Assembly (NCBI RefSeq): GCF_002887735.1
Contig: NZ_PKQP01000001.1
Location: 744,001 to 808,000 of the forward strand
Reading direction: 5' to 3'
Origin: Stenotrophomonas bentonitica
GTDB lineage: Bacteria > Pseudomonadota > Gammaproteobacteria > Xanthomonadales > Xanthomonadaceae
DNA length: 64,000 nucleotides
A model generated the notes under the pieces. The model had not been told where the DNA came from. It worked only from the letters and a program-made list of their open reading frames with translations, and ran no database searches. The translations under genes and the position numbers were made by a program. Positions 36,781 to 46,128 of the stretch are shown piece by piece (the first letter of the stretch is position 1; each line of letters opens with the position of its first letter).

Positions 36781-36810
36781 AAAAAAAAACCCGGTCGCAA
36801 TGCGACCGGG
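36781..36810 (-). terminator. Strong intrinsic terminator, minus strand
   Basis: Stem CCCGGTCGC/GCGACCGGG with a 3-base loop followed by nine T residues on the minus strand. It ends the transcript that contains the candidate RNA and perhaps rlmB. Confidence 0.93.
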
Positions 36811-36960
36811 CTACCGGGATTCGTCACACCCCACGCGGTGAGCGCCGTACTACTTTCACGGTCCGGAGAAACGGACCGTCGCACTGCGTGGATGTCTCTC
36901 CTCATCTACGCAGCACAACGTCCACCCCGCACTGTGCTCAGTTCTCACGTCGAGCGCTAT
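36781..36960 (-). ncRNA. Candidate structured small RNA (or structured rlmB 3' UTR)
   Basis: About 180 bases of non-coding sequence ending in the strong terminator. Hairpin A is CTGCGTAGATG (36913-36903) with CATCCACGCAG (36894-36884), loop AGGAGAGA; hairpin B is ACGGTCCG (36879-36872) with CGGACCGT (36865-36858), loop TTTCTC. The GAGAGA of loop A can pair with all six bases of loop B (one G-U), so a kissing interaction is possible. An inverted repeat ATCCGA-A-TCGGAT (36968-36980) lies just upstream of the likely 5' end. No reading frame in it is convincing. The 5' end is a guess; no clear -10/-35 pair is seen. It could also be a 3'-UTR-derived RNA of rlmB. Confidence 0.5.
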
Positions 36961-37062
36961 GCGGAAAATCCGAATCGGATGTAGTCACGACGCGTTCGGT
37001 GAAACCGATCACACCGCGGGTCCGGCGCAACGCGCCGTTCCCGACAAACGCACACCTTCCGA

Positions 37063-37902
37063 TCAGCGCGAGCGGCTGCCGTACCAGTGCGCCAACAACA
37101 CCGCCGTCGCCGAAGCGACGTTGAGGCTTTCCACGGCACCGGACCCGGGAATGGACACCTGCAGATCGCAGTCGTCGGCCAGATCGCGGTCCATGCCCTC
37201 GCCCTCGGCACCCATCACATAGACCAGGCGTTGCGGCAGTTCCGTGGCGAACAGGTCCTTGCCTCCCTCCACCAGCGTTGCCGCCAGGCCGATGCCGGCC
37301 GCGCGCAGCTGCGCCATCGCCTCGGGCAGTTCCGGCAGACGCACCAGCGGCACCGACTCGGCGCCGCCTTCGGCCACGCGCGCGGCCGCGCCGGACAATG
37401 CCAGAGTGGACCCCGGCGGCAGCAGCAGCCCGGCCACACCGAAATGCGCCGCCGAGCGCAGGATCGCGCCGAAGTTGTGCGGGTTGCCTACGCCATCCAG
37501 CCACAGCGCCAGCACCGGCGCGCCGGCCGGCAACGTGGCCAGCCATTCGTCCAGCTCCAGCATCGGCGCACGCAGCACGTCAGCCACCAGGCCCTCGTGG
37601 TGGGTGGTCGCGGCGAGCTTGTTCAGATCGCCGTCTTCCACCACACGGTAACCGACGCGGTTGGCCACGCACCATTTCAGCACCGGCTGCATGCGCGGGA
37701 TCAGCGACTCGGTCAGGTACAGCTTGCGCAGCGCCTGCGGGCGATGCTCGAACAGTGCCTGCACGGCATTCCAGCCGTACAGGCGCAGCTCGTCGTTGCC
37801 GCGGCCGGGCGGCGGCGGCGTGCCACCTTCGCGCGGCGGCAACGGCGTGGCGCGCGGCGGCCGCGAGGACGGACGGCGCGCATTCTTCCAGGGATCATTC
37901 AC
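37063..37902 (-). CDS. rlmB: 23S rRNA (guanosine-2'-O-)-methyltransferase RlmB-like SpoU enzyme
   Basis: A 279-residue SPOUT methyltransferase; RlmB methylates G2251 of 23S rRNA. An N-terminal Pro/Arg-rich linker precedes the SpoU substrate-binding domain (RLYGWNAVQALFEHRP), and the knotted catalytic domain has LDGVGNPHNFGAILRSA, VMGAEGEGM and IPGSGAVESLNVASA. I start it at GTG 37902 (VNDPWKNARRPS), which overlaps the symporter stop by 8 bases; a longer frame to 37962 would run back into that gene. TrmH-type tRNA substrates are an alternative. Its transcript runs into the structured region and strong terminator at 36781. Confidence 0.87.
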   Translation of the reverse strand: MNDPWKNARRPSSRPPRATPLPPREGGTPPPPGRGNDELRLYGWNAVQALFEHRPQALRKLYLTESLIPRMQPVLKWCVANRVGYRVVEDGDLNKLAATTHHEGLVADVLRAPMLELDEWLATLPAGAPVLALWLDGVGNPHNFGAILRSAAHFGVAGLLLPPGSTLALSGAAARVAEGGAESVPLVRLPELPEAMAQLRAAGIGLAATLVEGGKDLFATELPQRLVYVMGAEGEGMDRDLADDCDLQVSIPGSGAVESLNVASATAVLLAHWYGSRSR

Positions 37903-39412
37903 TACGGGACAGCTCCAGCTTGCGTTGACGCCAGAAATCGGCGTTCTTGATGCCAAGTGCATCGGGGTCGAAGGTCGGATCCAGGCCGAGCTTCTTTTGA
38001 CGTTCGTAGTCGCGCAGGGCCAGCATCGCCGGCTTCTGCACGATCAGGATCGCGATGATGTTCAACCACGCCATCAGGCCGACGCCGATGTCGCCCAGCG
38101 CCCAGGCCATGCCGGCATTGTGGAAGGCACCGAAGATCACCATGCCGATGATGCCCAGGCGCAGCAGCAGGACGGTCAGCGGGCGCTTGGCGTTGTTGTT
38201 GACGTAGGTCAGGTTGGTCTCGGCCATGTAGTAATAGGCCATGATCGTGGTGAAGGCGAAGAAGAAGATCGCGATCGCCACAAAGGCCGCGCCGAAGCCC
38301 GGGATGACGGTTTCCACCGCCGCCTGGGCGTAACCCGCGCCTTCAGCGACACCGGCCAGGCCGGCGAACACGGGCGCGCCGCCCGGGACCGGGGAATACA
38401 CGTTGTAGGTGCCCGCGGCCAGGATCAGGAACGCGGTGGCGGTGCACACCATCATGGTGTCGAAGTAGATCGCGAAGGCCTGCACGTAACCCTGCTTGGC
38501 CGGGTGCGAAACCTCCGAGGCGGCCGCCGCATGCGGGCCGGTACCCTGGCCGGCCTCGTTGGCGTAGATACCGCGCTTGACGCCCCACTCCACCGCCAGG
38601 CCCATCATCGCGCCGAACGCGGCATGCGCACCGAAGGCGCTGCTGAACACCGTGTGGAACATGTCCGGCACGCGGTCGTAGTTGATGATCATGATGACGA
38701 TGGCCATCAGGATGAAGGCGGCGGCCATGAACGGAACGACCACCTCGGCGAAGTTGGCGATGCGCTTGACGCCGCCGAAGATCACCACGGCCAGCAGCAA
38801 CGAGACCACGATGCCGATGCCCAGCTTGAGCGCCTGCACCGATTCCAGGCCCATGAACTGACCATCCAGTGGCCCGCACAGCGCACCGCCGCGGCAGGCA
38901 TTGATGATGCTGTCGGCGATGGCATTGGCCTGCACGCCCGGCATCAGGAAGCCGGCGGCGATGATGGTGGCCACGGCGAAGGCCAAGGCGTACCACTTCA
39001 GGCCCATGGCCTTTTCAATGTAGTACGCCGGGCCACCGCGGTAGCGGCCTTCGGCATCCTTGGTCTTGTAGATCTGCGCCAGGGTGCATTCCACATACGA
39101 GGTGGACGCACCGAGGAAGCCCATCACCCACATCCAGAAGATCGCACCGGGGCCACCGAAGGCGATCGCGGTGGCCACACCGGCGATGTTGCCGATGCCC
39201 ATGCGCCCGGCCATGGACATGGCCAGCGCCTGGAACGAGGACACGCCCGCCTCGGATTTCTCACCCTGCACGGTGAGCCGGCACATCTCCACGAACCCGC
39301 GGATCTGCATGAAACGGGTACGGGCACTGAAGTACAGGCCTGCGGCAAGACACAGGAAGATCAGGGCTTTGCTCCAGATGATCCCGTTGATGAAACTGAC
39401 TACTTCTTCCAC
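37895..39412 (-). CDS. AGCS-family sodium:alanine/glycine symporter
   Basis: A 505-residue inner-membrane symporter of the alanine/glycine:cation family, importing D/L-alanine or glycine with sodium. About eleven hydrophobic helices; family motifs GRMGIGNIAGVATAIAFGG and NEAGQGTGPHAAAASEVSHP are clear. GTG 39412 (VEEVVSFINGIIWSKALIF) is preferred because GGAGAG lies 5 bases upstream and earlier residues are Arg-rich and non-conserved. It is upstream of rlmB with an 8-base overlap. Confidence 0.92.
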   Translation of the reverse strand: MEEVVSFINGIIWSKALIFLCLAAGLYFSARTRFMQIRGFVEMCRLTVQGEKSEAGVSSFQALAMSMAGRMGIGNIAGVATAIAFGGPGAIFWMWVMGFLGASTSYVECTLAQIYKTKDAEGRYRGGPAYYIEKAMGLKWYALAFAVATIIAAGFLMPGVQANAIADSIINACRGGALCGPLDGQFMGLESVQALKLGIGIVVSLLLAVVIFGGVKRIANFAEVVVPFMAAAFILMAIVIMIINYDRVPDMFHTVFSSAFGAHAAFGAMMGLAVEWGVKRGIYANEAGQGTGPHAAAASEVSHPAKQGYVQAFAIYFDTMMVCTATAFLILAAGTYNVYSPVPGGAPVFAGLAGVAEGAGYAQAAVETVIPGFGAAFVAIAIFFFAFTTIMAYYYMAETNLTYVNNNAKRPLTVLLLRLGIIGMVIFGAFHNAGMAWALGDIGVGLMAWLNIIAILIVQKPAMLALRDYERQKKLGLDPTFDPDALGIKNADFWRQRKLELSRSE

Positions 39413-39514
39413 GCGCTCTCTCCAGTCGGCGGAAACAAAAGGAACGTCCCCGTCGGCTGGGACCCGGTCGATTCTCCACGATCCGCGCCGGGCTGCGTAG
39501 TGGCAATTTCGATG

Positions 39515-39537
39515 AATGGGCGGCAATGCCGCCCATT
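39515..39537 (-). terminator. Hairpin after the RND transporter
   Basis: Perfect 10-bp stem AATGGGCGGC/GCCGCCCATT with loop AAT, 4 bases past the transporter stop codon on the minus strand. The T-tract is poor, so termination efficiency is uncertain. Confidence 0.65.
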
Positions 39538-39541
39538 CCGG

Positions 39542-42500
39542 TCAGGCATGGCCGCCCACGGAGGGTGTTTCCGCTTCCTGGCGGGCCAGTTCGCGCGCCA
39601 CGGCTTCCGGCGAACGCGTGTACGGGGCCAGCAGCGAATAGAACGCCGGCACCACGAACAGCGACAGGAACGTGGACACGGTCACGCCGAAGATCACCAC
39701 CACGCCGATCGTGCCGCGGCTGGCCGAGCCCGGGCCACCGGCCACCACCAGCGGGATCGCACCGACCACGGTGGCGATGGAGGTCATCAGGATCGGACGC
39801 AGGCGGACCATGGCCGATTCGACGATGGCCTGGTGGACGTTGCGGCCTTCATCGCGCAGCTGGTTGGCGAACTCCACGATCAGGATGCCGTTCTTGGCCG
39901 CCAGGCCGACCAGCATCACGATGCCGATCTGGCTGAACAGGTTGATCGTGCCGCCGCTGACATACAGCCCCAGCAGCGCGCCGAGCACGCCCAGCGGCAC
40001 GGTCAGCATGATCACCAGCGGATGGATGAAGCTCTCGAACTGCGCGGCCAGCACCAGGAACACCACCAGCAGGGCCATCGCAAAGGTCAGCAGGACGGCG
40101 CTGCCGGCGTTCTGGTACTCGCGCGATTCACCCTTCCAGCTGATCTGCGCGTGCTGCGGCAGCTCTTCACTGGCCACCTGCTGGGCCCAGGCAATGGCTT
40201 CACCCAGCGGATAACCCGGGGCCAGGCCGGCATTGATGGTGATCGAGCGCAGCCGGTTGAAGCGGTTGAGGCTGCCGGCCTCGGCCACTTCGCTGAGCGT
40301 GACCAGGTTGGACAGTGGCACCAGTTCGCCGCCACTGGCGCGCACGCGGATCGCAGCCAGATCCGACGGCGAGGCCCGGCCTTCGCGACCGGCCTGGACC
40401 AGCACGTCGTACTCCTCGCCGTTGTCGACGAAGGTGGTGACGCGGCGCGAGCCCATCATGGTTTCCAGCGCGCTGCCGATCGCGGTGACCGACACACCCA
40501 GATCGGCCGCACGCTGGCGGTCGATGTTCACGCGCATCTGCGGGCGCGTTTCCTTGTAGTCCGAATCCGTGCCGACCAGGCCGGGGTTGTCGGCCATGCG
40601 CAGCAGCATGCGGTCACGCCACTGCGCGATTTCTGCGTATTCCGGGCCACCGAGCACGATCTGGAACGGCTGCCCCTGGCTGCGGACCAGGCCGCCACCG
40701 ACCTGGGTGCGCACGCGCACGCCCCGCAGATCATTGAGGTGGGTCTGCAGTTCGGCGGCCACGTCCGGGGTGGAGACATCGCGCTGGCGCCACGGCTGCA
40801 GGAACACGCTGATGCGGCCGGTATGCATTTCTTCGCTGGAGCCCCAGCCACCGGGCACGCGCGGGTTGGCACGCACGATCGGCTCGTCCTCGCCGACGAA
40901 ACCGGAGACGATCTTCTCGACCTGCTGGACCTGGCCGACGGTGTAGTCGAAGCCGGCGCCTTCCGGGCCGTCGATCATGATCTGGAACGAGCCGCGGTCT
41001 TCGGCCGGGGCCAGTTCGGAGGGCAGCACCTTGAGCAGCAGCGCGCTGGCCAGCAACGAGAGGATCATCACCACGATGTAGACCCAGGTGCGGGTCACGT
41101 GCGCTTCCAGGAAGCGGCCGTACGCGCCCGACAGGCGATCCAGGTTGCGGTTGATGACACCGTGCAGGCCCTTCGGCGCCTGGCCGGTGTGCGGCTTGAG
41201 CAGCTTGGAGGCCATCATCGGGGTGAGCGTCAGCGAGACGAACGCGGACAACGCCACCGCCGCGGCCAGCGCGACGGCCAGCTCGCGGAACAGGCGGCCG
41301 GTGTTGCCTTCCAGGAAGCCGACCGGCAGGAACACCGCGACCAGCACGGCGGTGGTGGCGATCACCGCGAACGCCACCTGGGTGGTACCGCGTTTGGAGG
41401 CGACCAGCGGCGGCTCGCCCAGATCGATGCGGCGCTGGACGTTTTCCACGACCACGATGGCGTCATCCACCACGAGGCCGATACACAGCACCAGCGCGAG
41501 CAGGGTCAGCAGATTGATCGAGAAACCGAAGGCATACAGGGCGATGAAGGCGGCGATCAGACAGACCGGCACCGTGACCGCGGGAATCAAGGCGGCACGG
41601 AAACTGCCCAGGAACAGCCAGATCACCGCCAGCACCAGCAGCATCGCTTCGACCAGCGTGGCGTAGACGCGATCGACAGCCGCCTCGATGAAGGTGGTGT
41701 TGTCGAAGGCGACGAAGATGCGCGTACCTTCCGGCAGCGTGCTGCTGATCCGGTCGGCTTCGGCGCGCGCTTCGCGGGCGACATCCAGCGCGTTGGCGGT
41801 GGAGGTCTTGACGATGCCCAGGCCGATATTCGGCTCGCCGTTGCTTCGGTAGTAGGCGCGGCGCTCGGAGGAGGCCAGTTCGATCTTGGCCACATCGCCC
41901 ATGCGCACCACGTAGCCGTCGGCGCCCTTGCCGAGCGGGATGCCGGCGAAGTCTTCGGGTTTGACGTAGTTGCGCTCCACGCGCAGGGTGAAATCGCGGT
42001 CGGTGGATTCGATGCGGCCGGCGGGCAGCTCGACGTTCTCGTTGCGCAGCGCGGTTTCCACATCGCCCACGGTCAAGCCACGCGCGGCGAGCTGGTCGCG
42101 GTCCAGCCAGATCCGCATCGCATAGCGCTGGCGGCCACCGATGCGCACCTGGGCCACGCCATCCAGGCTGGAGAAGCGATCGACGATGTAGCGGTCGGCG
42201 TAATCGCTCAGCTCCAGCGTATCCATCGAGGTCGAGCTCATGTTGAGCCAGATGATGGGATCGGCGTCGCTCTCGACCTTGGCGATTTCCGGCGGCCGGG
42301 CCTCTTCGGGCATGCGGTCGGCGACACGGCTGACCGCATCGCGCACGTCGTTGGCGGCCGCTTCGATATCGCGGTTGGAGGTGAATTCGATGCTGACCTG
42401 CGAGCGCCCGTTGGAGCTGCGCGCGTTGATGGTATCGATGCCTTCGATGCCGGCCAAGGCATCTTCCAGCACCTGGGTGATGCGGCTTTCGATGACCGCC

Positions 42501-42667
42501 GCCGAGGCACCCGTGTAATCGACCGAGACCGAGACGATCGGCGGATCGATCGCCGGCAGTTCGCGCAGGGTCAGGCGGGTGAACGACATGAAGCCCAGCA
42601 CCACCAGCAGCAGGCTCATCACCACGGCGAAGACCGGCCGCTGGATGGAAATATCGGAAAGCTTCAT
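39542..42667 (-). CDS. RND efflux pump, inner-membrane transporter (HAE1 family)
   Basis: A 1041-residue AcrB/MexB-type proton antiporter with the internal duplication of six transmembrane helices and large periplasmic loop. It starts MKLSDISIQRPVFAVVMSLL and carries the essential acidic pair in TM4 (GLVVDDAIVVVENV) and the RND motif GLAAKNGILIVEFANQ in TM11. It expels drugs, dyes or other amphiphiles. Its start overlaps the adaptor stop in an ATGA, so the two are translationally coupled. No outer-membrane factor or regulator gene is adjacent; a TolC/OprM-like protein encoded elsewhere is presumably used. Confidence 0.95.
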   Translation of the reverse strand: MKLSDISIQRPVFAVVMSLLLVVLGFMSFTRLTLRELPAIDPPIVSVSVDYTGASAAVIESRITQVLEDALAGIEGIDTINARSSNGRSQVSIEFTSNRDIEAAANDVRDAVSRVADRMPEEARPPEIAKVESDADPIIWLNMSSTSMDTLELSDYADRYIVDRFSSLDGVAQVRIGGRQRYAMRIWLDRDQLAARGLTVGDVETALRNENVELPAGRIESTDRDFTLRVERNYVKPEDFAGIPLGKGADGYVVRMGDVAKIELASSERRAYYRSNGEPNIGLGIVKTSTANALDVAREARAEADRISSTLPEGTRIFVAFDNTTFIEAAVDRVYATLVEAMLLVLAVIWLFLGSFRAALIPAVTVPVCLIAAFIALYAFGFSINLLTLLALVLCIGLVVDDAIVVVENVQRRIDLGEPPLVASKRGTTQVAFAVIATTAVLVAVFLPVGFLEGNTGRLFRELAVALAAAVALSAFVSLTLTPMMASKLLKPHTGQAPKGLHGVINRNLDRLSGAYGRFLEAHVTRTWVYIVVMILSLLASALLLKVLPSELAPAEDRGSFQIMIDGPEGAGFDYTVGQVQQVEKIVSGFVGEDEPIVRANPRVPGGWGSSEEMHTGRISVFLQPWRQRDVSTPDVAAELQTHLNDLRGVRVRTQVGGGLVRSQGQPFQIVLGGPEYAEIAQWRDRMLLRMADNPGLVGTDSDYKETRPQMRVNIDRQRAADLGVSVTAIGSALETMMGSRRVTTFVDNGEEYDVLVQAGREGRASPSDLAAIRVRASGGELVPLSNLVTLSEVAEAGSLNRFNRLRSITINAGLAPGYPLGEAIAWAQQVASEELPQHAQISWKGESREYQNAGSAVLLTFAMALLVVFLVLAAQFESFIHPLVIMLTVPLGVLGALLGLYVSGGTINLFSQIGIVMLVGLAAKNGILIVEFANQLRDEGRNVHQAIVESAMVRLRPILMTSIATVVGAIPLVVAGGPGSASRGTIGVVVIFGVTVSTFLSLFVVPAFYSLLAPYTRSPEAVARELARQEAETPSVGGHA

Positions 42668-43761
42668 CCGGCGGTGTCCGGTTCAGCCGTGGCAGCGGCG
42701 GCCGGCGTGGCCGGTGCAGCCTCTTCGGCCTGGATCTTCAGGCCCGGGCGCAGCTTGCCGGTGCCGTCCACGACGATGCGGTCACCGGCGGCGAGGCCAT
42801 CGCGGATTTCGACCACGCCGCTGCGGCGCGCGCCGGCGGTGATGTCCACGCGCTCCACCACCTGGTCCGGTTTGACCCGGAACACATACGAATCGCGCCC
42901 GACCTGCACCACGGCGATTTCAGGAATCACCAGCGCCTGGCGCTCGGGGCGGAACATGCGCACATCCAGCAGCATGCCCGGGCGCAGGGCGTGGTCGGCG
43001 TTGATGAAATCGGCGCGCACGGTCACCGCACGCGTGCCCGGATCCACGCGGGTATCGATGGTGGCGACCTGGCCTTCAAAGTTGCGGCCCGGGTAGGCCA
43101 CGCTGGTCGCGTTGACCTTGTCGCCGGTGCTCAGCGAGGCCAGCTCGGCTTCGGGCACCTGGAAGTCCACGTGCATGCGCTCGATGTCGTCCAGCGTGGT
43201 GATCGCGGTGCTGGGCGTGACCAGCGAACCGGCGCTGACCTGGCGGATGCCAAGCACGCCGGCGAAGGGCGCTCGCACGCGGCGATCACCGATATCCGAC
43301 TGCATCTCACGCACGCGTGCATCGGCGGCATCGCGGATGGCGCGCTGCGTATCCAGGGTGGAGCTGGCCACCAGCTGCTGGGCGGCGAGTTCGCGCTGGC
43401 GCTTGTACAGCTGGTCCGCTTCCAGGAAGGTGGCCTGGGCCTGCAGCAGCGCGGCTTCCTGGGCCTGCCCGCGCAGGGTCACCAGCGGCGTACCGGCACT
43501 GACCTGCTGCCCGCTTTCGAAGTGCACCGTCTCGATGATTTCGCTGACCTTGGCGGTGACCGTGACCGATTCGCGCGCCTTGGCCGTGCCCAGTGCCTGC
43601 AGGGTGTCGCTCCATGCCGAGGTCTGCACCACCTGGGTGGTGACCGGTACGGCGTCTGCCTGCCGGCGAGCGGCCTCGTCTTTGCTGCCACACCCAGCCA
43701 ACGCGACCAGAGTGATGCCAGCGGCGAAGCGCGCTGCGATGCGTCCCAACATGTAATCCAT
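42664..43761 (-). CDS. RND efflux pump, periplasmic adaptor lipoprotein
   Basis: A 365-residue membrane-fusion protein of the AcrA/MexA class. The signal peptide ends in the lipobox LVALAGC (Cys24). The order is barrel-sandwich/lipoyl halves (VTVTAKVSEIIETVHFESGQ and RAPFAGVLGIRQVSAGSLV) around an alpha-helical hairpin (EADQLYKRQRELAAQQLV), then beta-barrel and membrane-proximal domains. It links the RND transporter to an outer-membrane channel. ATG 43761 is taken; ATG 43752 is also possible. Frames extending to 44436 are antisense to the TonB receptor and not real. Confidence 0.94.
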   Translation of the reverse strand: MDYMLGRIAARFAAGITLVALAGCGSKDEAARRQADAVPVTTQVVQTSAWSDTLQALGTAKARESVTVTAKVSEIIETVHFESGQQVSAGTPLVTLRGQAQEAALLQAQATFLEADQLYKRQRELAAQQLVASSTLDTQRAIRDAADARVREMQSDIGDRRVRAPFAGVLGIRQVSAGSLVTPSTAITTLDDIERMHVDFQVPEAELASLSTGDKVNATSVAYPGRNFEGQVATIDTRVDPGTRAVTVRADFINADHALRPGMLLDVRMFRPERQALVIPEIAVVQVGRDSYVFRVKPDQVVERVDITAGARRSGVVEIRDGLAAGDRIVVDGTGKLRPGLKIQAEEAAPATPAAAATAEPDTAG

Positions 43762-43961
43762 TCCCGGTTGTTTCTCGACCGCCGAGTGTATAGAGGGGTC
43801 GAGCCGGGGCATATGTGCCAAGCGTTTACCGGCCTCTTCACATCCGCTGGTGACGGGCGAAAGCCTTTCCGTGCTGGGGCCTGCACCGGATGTATCGCCA
43901 TGTATCGACGCATGTCGAAATGCGGGGGCGGCGCCGGGTGGTCGCGCCCGGCACCGGCAGA

Positions 43962-43993
43962 GGCCGGGCGGGAGGCTTGGCCCCCGCCCGGCC
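43962..43993 (-). terminator. GC-rich hairpin after the copper-type receptor gene
   Basis: 11-bp stem GGCCGGGCGGG/CCCGCCCGGCC with a 10-base loop, 7 bases past the receptor stop on the minus strand. It lacks a T-run. The remaining 200 bases up to the adaptor start show no gene. Confidence 0.55.
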
Positions 43994-44000
43994 GTGAGGC

Positions 44001-46058
44001 TCAGTAACGATAGTTCACTTTCAGCCAGGCGGTGCGGCCGGGCTCGTTGATGCGCACCGGGTCGGCCGGGAAGCCGAAATCGGCGCTGCCGGCCAGGTTC
44101 AGGTGCTCGCTGTAGGTGCGGTCGAACAGGTTGTCCACGCCGGCACTGACCAGCAGCGCCGCGTTGACCCGGTAGCTGGCGTTCAAGGCCAGGGTGGCGA
44201 AGCCGGCGCTGGGGCCCAGATCGCGGGCGACCACGTTGCCCTGCCCGGCTGCCACACGCCCCTGGCGGGACACGGCACGCGCCAGCGCCCCCACGCTCCA
44301 GCGCTCGCCTTCCCAGGCCGTGCTGAACCGGGCTTCCAGCGGCGGCATCTGCGGCAGCGCGCCGCCGTCGCTGCGGTTCTCGCCCCAGGCGTAGGCCAGT
44401 GTGCCGCCGAGCTTCCACTGCCGGGCCAGCTGCCATTCCGCACCCGCCTCGGCACCGGCGATGCGCGCGTCGACGTTGGTGGCCTGGCTGGTGCTGCCCA
44501 TCATGCCGCCGTCGCGGTAGGTGAACAGGATGTAGTCCTGGAGGCGCCCGGCATACGCCGAGACCCAGGCGTTGAGGCGATCGGTGCGGTACTGCAGGCC
44601 CAGATCGAGCTGGTTGGTCTTCTCCGGCTGCACACCGGTGAAGGCATTGATCGCGCCCACCGGGCCGAGATCCGGCGAGAACAGTTCCCAGTAGTCGGGC
44701 ATGCGCTCGCTATGGCCGATCCCGGCGTACCAGGTCAACGCGGGCGCGATGTCGCGCTCGAACCGGACGAAGCCGCTGCCCAGGTTCTCGCGACGGGTCT
44801 GCCCGGCGGTCGCATTGGGCATCGCCATCATGCCGGCGGTGGCGCGCTCGTCCTTCACTTCGGCGCGGTCGATGCGCAGGCCACCAACCCAGCGTTGCGC
44901 GGTGCCCTCGCCCAGGGTGATCTCGGTGAACGCCCCGAGGTTCTCCAAGCGTGCGTCGGTACGCCACGGCTGCTGGCGGTACACGTTGCGACCCATCGCG
45001 TTACGGCTGCGATGACGGCTGTCCTGCGCATCCACGCCGACCACGATGGCGATGTCCTGCCAGCGCCATTCCGAAGCGATACGGCCACCGGTGGTGCGGC
45101 GATCAACGTTGGAGGCCATCGGCATCGGCATGCTGCTGGCCGGGTTCGGCGTGCGCAGCGTGTAGTTGTCCATCACGTGGTCGGCGTCGTTGTAGTACAG
45201 GTTGGCCTGCAGCTTGTCCCACGCACCGGGCAGGTTGTCCTTCTCGAAGCGGGCGGCGTAGCTGGTGCGCTTGAACGCGGCGCCGTCCATGCCGCGGCCG
45301 GCGTAGCGCGCGATCGCATCGCCGGTGCCGGCCGACAGCTCCAGCACGGTATCGGCGTCGGGCGTCCAGCCGACCGCGACATCGCTGTTCCACTTGCGCC
45401 ACCTGGAGGGCACCACATCGCCGTTGCCGTCCTTGTAGTCATCCGATTCGGAGCGGTTGCCGTTGACGCGCACATAGCCCGGCGATGCGCCGGCGGTGAG
45501 ATCGAGCACCTGGTCGTTGCGGTTGCGCGAGCCGACCAGCGCACTGGCGTTGATGTCCATGCCCGGTTGATCGAAACGTGGCGTGTCGCGTTCGAAGCGC
45601 ACTGTCCCGGCCGAGGCACCGGCGCCCCAGCGCACGCTCTGCGGCCCCTTGATGATGGTCAGCCGGTCGAAGGTTTCCGGGGCGATGTAGGACAGCGGGT
45701 TGTCCATCCGCGAGGGACACGCGCCGATCAGGTTGCCCTCGTTACTGACGATGTTCAGGCGCGAGCCGAACATGCCGCGCAGCACCGGATCGCCGTTGGT
45801 GCCGCCGTTGCGGACCGCGGCGAAGCCGGGAACCGTCTTCAGGTAATCGGCGCCATCGCTGGCCGGCACCGGCTGCCGCGGCAGGCGCGGATCGGTGACC
45901 CAGTGCAGCGGTGAGGACGGTGCGGTGGCGGTGACCACCAGCGTATCGAGGGTGCGAGCATCGTCATTGGCCGCATGCAGCGGCAGCGCGACCAGGGCCA
46001 GCGACAGGGAAACAGACAGGCGCGTCAGTGCGCCCGCGCTGCGGGAAGAAACCGTCAT
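44001..46058 (-). CDS. TonB-dependent copper receptor (OprC/NosA type)
   Basis: A 685-residue outer-membrane receptor with signal peptide (LSVSLSLALVALPLHA), a TonB-box-like TLDTLVVTA, a plug domain and a 22-strand barrel ending LKVNYRY. The plug motif GACPSRMDNP (Cys114, Met118) matches the copper-binding Cys and Met of Pseudomonas OprC, and an exposed loop is Met-rich (SSMPMPM). It probably imports copper. GGAG lies 8 bases before ATG 46058. It lies 70 bases downstream of the His/Met-rich gene, which supports a copper role. Confidence 0.9.
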   Translation of the reverse strand: MTVSSRSAGALTRLSVSLSLALVALPLHAANDDARTLDTLVVTATAPSSPLHWVTDPRLPRQPVPASDGADYLKTVPGFAAVRNGGTNGDPVLRGMFGSRLNIVSNEGNLIGACPSRMDNPLSYIAPETFDRLTIIKGPQSVRWGAGASAGTVRFERDTPRFDQPGMDINASALVGSRNRNDQVLDLTAGASPGYVRVNGNRSESDDYKDGNGDVVPSRWRKWNSDVAVGWTPDADTVLELSAGTGDAIARYAGRGMDGAAFKRTSYAARFEKDNLPGAWDKLQANLYYNDADHVMDNYTLRTPNPASSMPMPMASNVDRRTTGGRIASEWRWQDIAIVVGVDAQDSRHRSRNAMGRNVYRQQPWRTDARLENLGAFTEITLGEGTAQRWVGGLRIDRAEVKDERATAGMMAMPNATAGQTRRENLGSGFVRFERDIAPALTWYAGIGHSERMPDYWELFSPDLGPVGAINAFTGVQPEKTNQLDLGLQYRTDRLNAWVSAYAGRLQDYILFTYRDGGMMGSTSQATNVDARIAGAEAGAEWQLARQWKLGGTLAYAWGENRSDGGALPQMPPLEARFSTAWEGERWSVGALARAVSRQGRVAAGQGNVVARDLGPSAGFATLALNASYRVNAALLVSAGVDNLFDRTYSEHLNLAGSADFGFPADPVRINEPGRTAWLKVNYRY

Positions 46059-46128
46059 GGTGGAACTCCAGAAAAACACGCAGGCACGCGCCGCCATCAC
46101 GGCGACACGGGCAGGAAGGGCGGTGGTT

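Noticed and set aside
36841-36960. Assignment of the structured region near rlmB to 6S RNA, 4.5S RNA, tmRNA or RNase P RNA
   Set aside because: None of the conserved core sequences of these RNAs that I know are present, and the size and layout do not fit; it is kept as an unassigned candidate.
37661-43096. An 1811-codon open frame on the plus strand
   Set aside because: It runs antisense through rlmB, the symporter and the RND pump. Its composition is Gln/His/Arg-rich without a recognisable domain, the usual product of a high-GC antisense frame.
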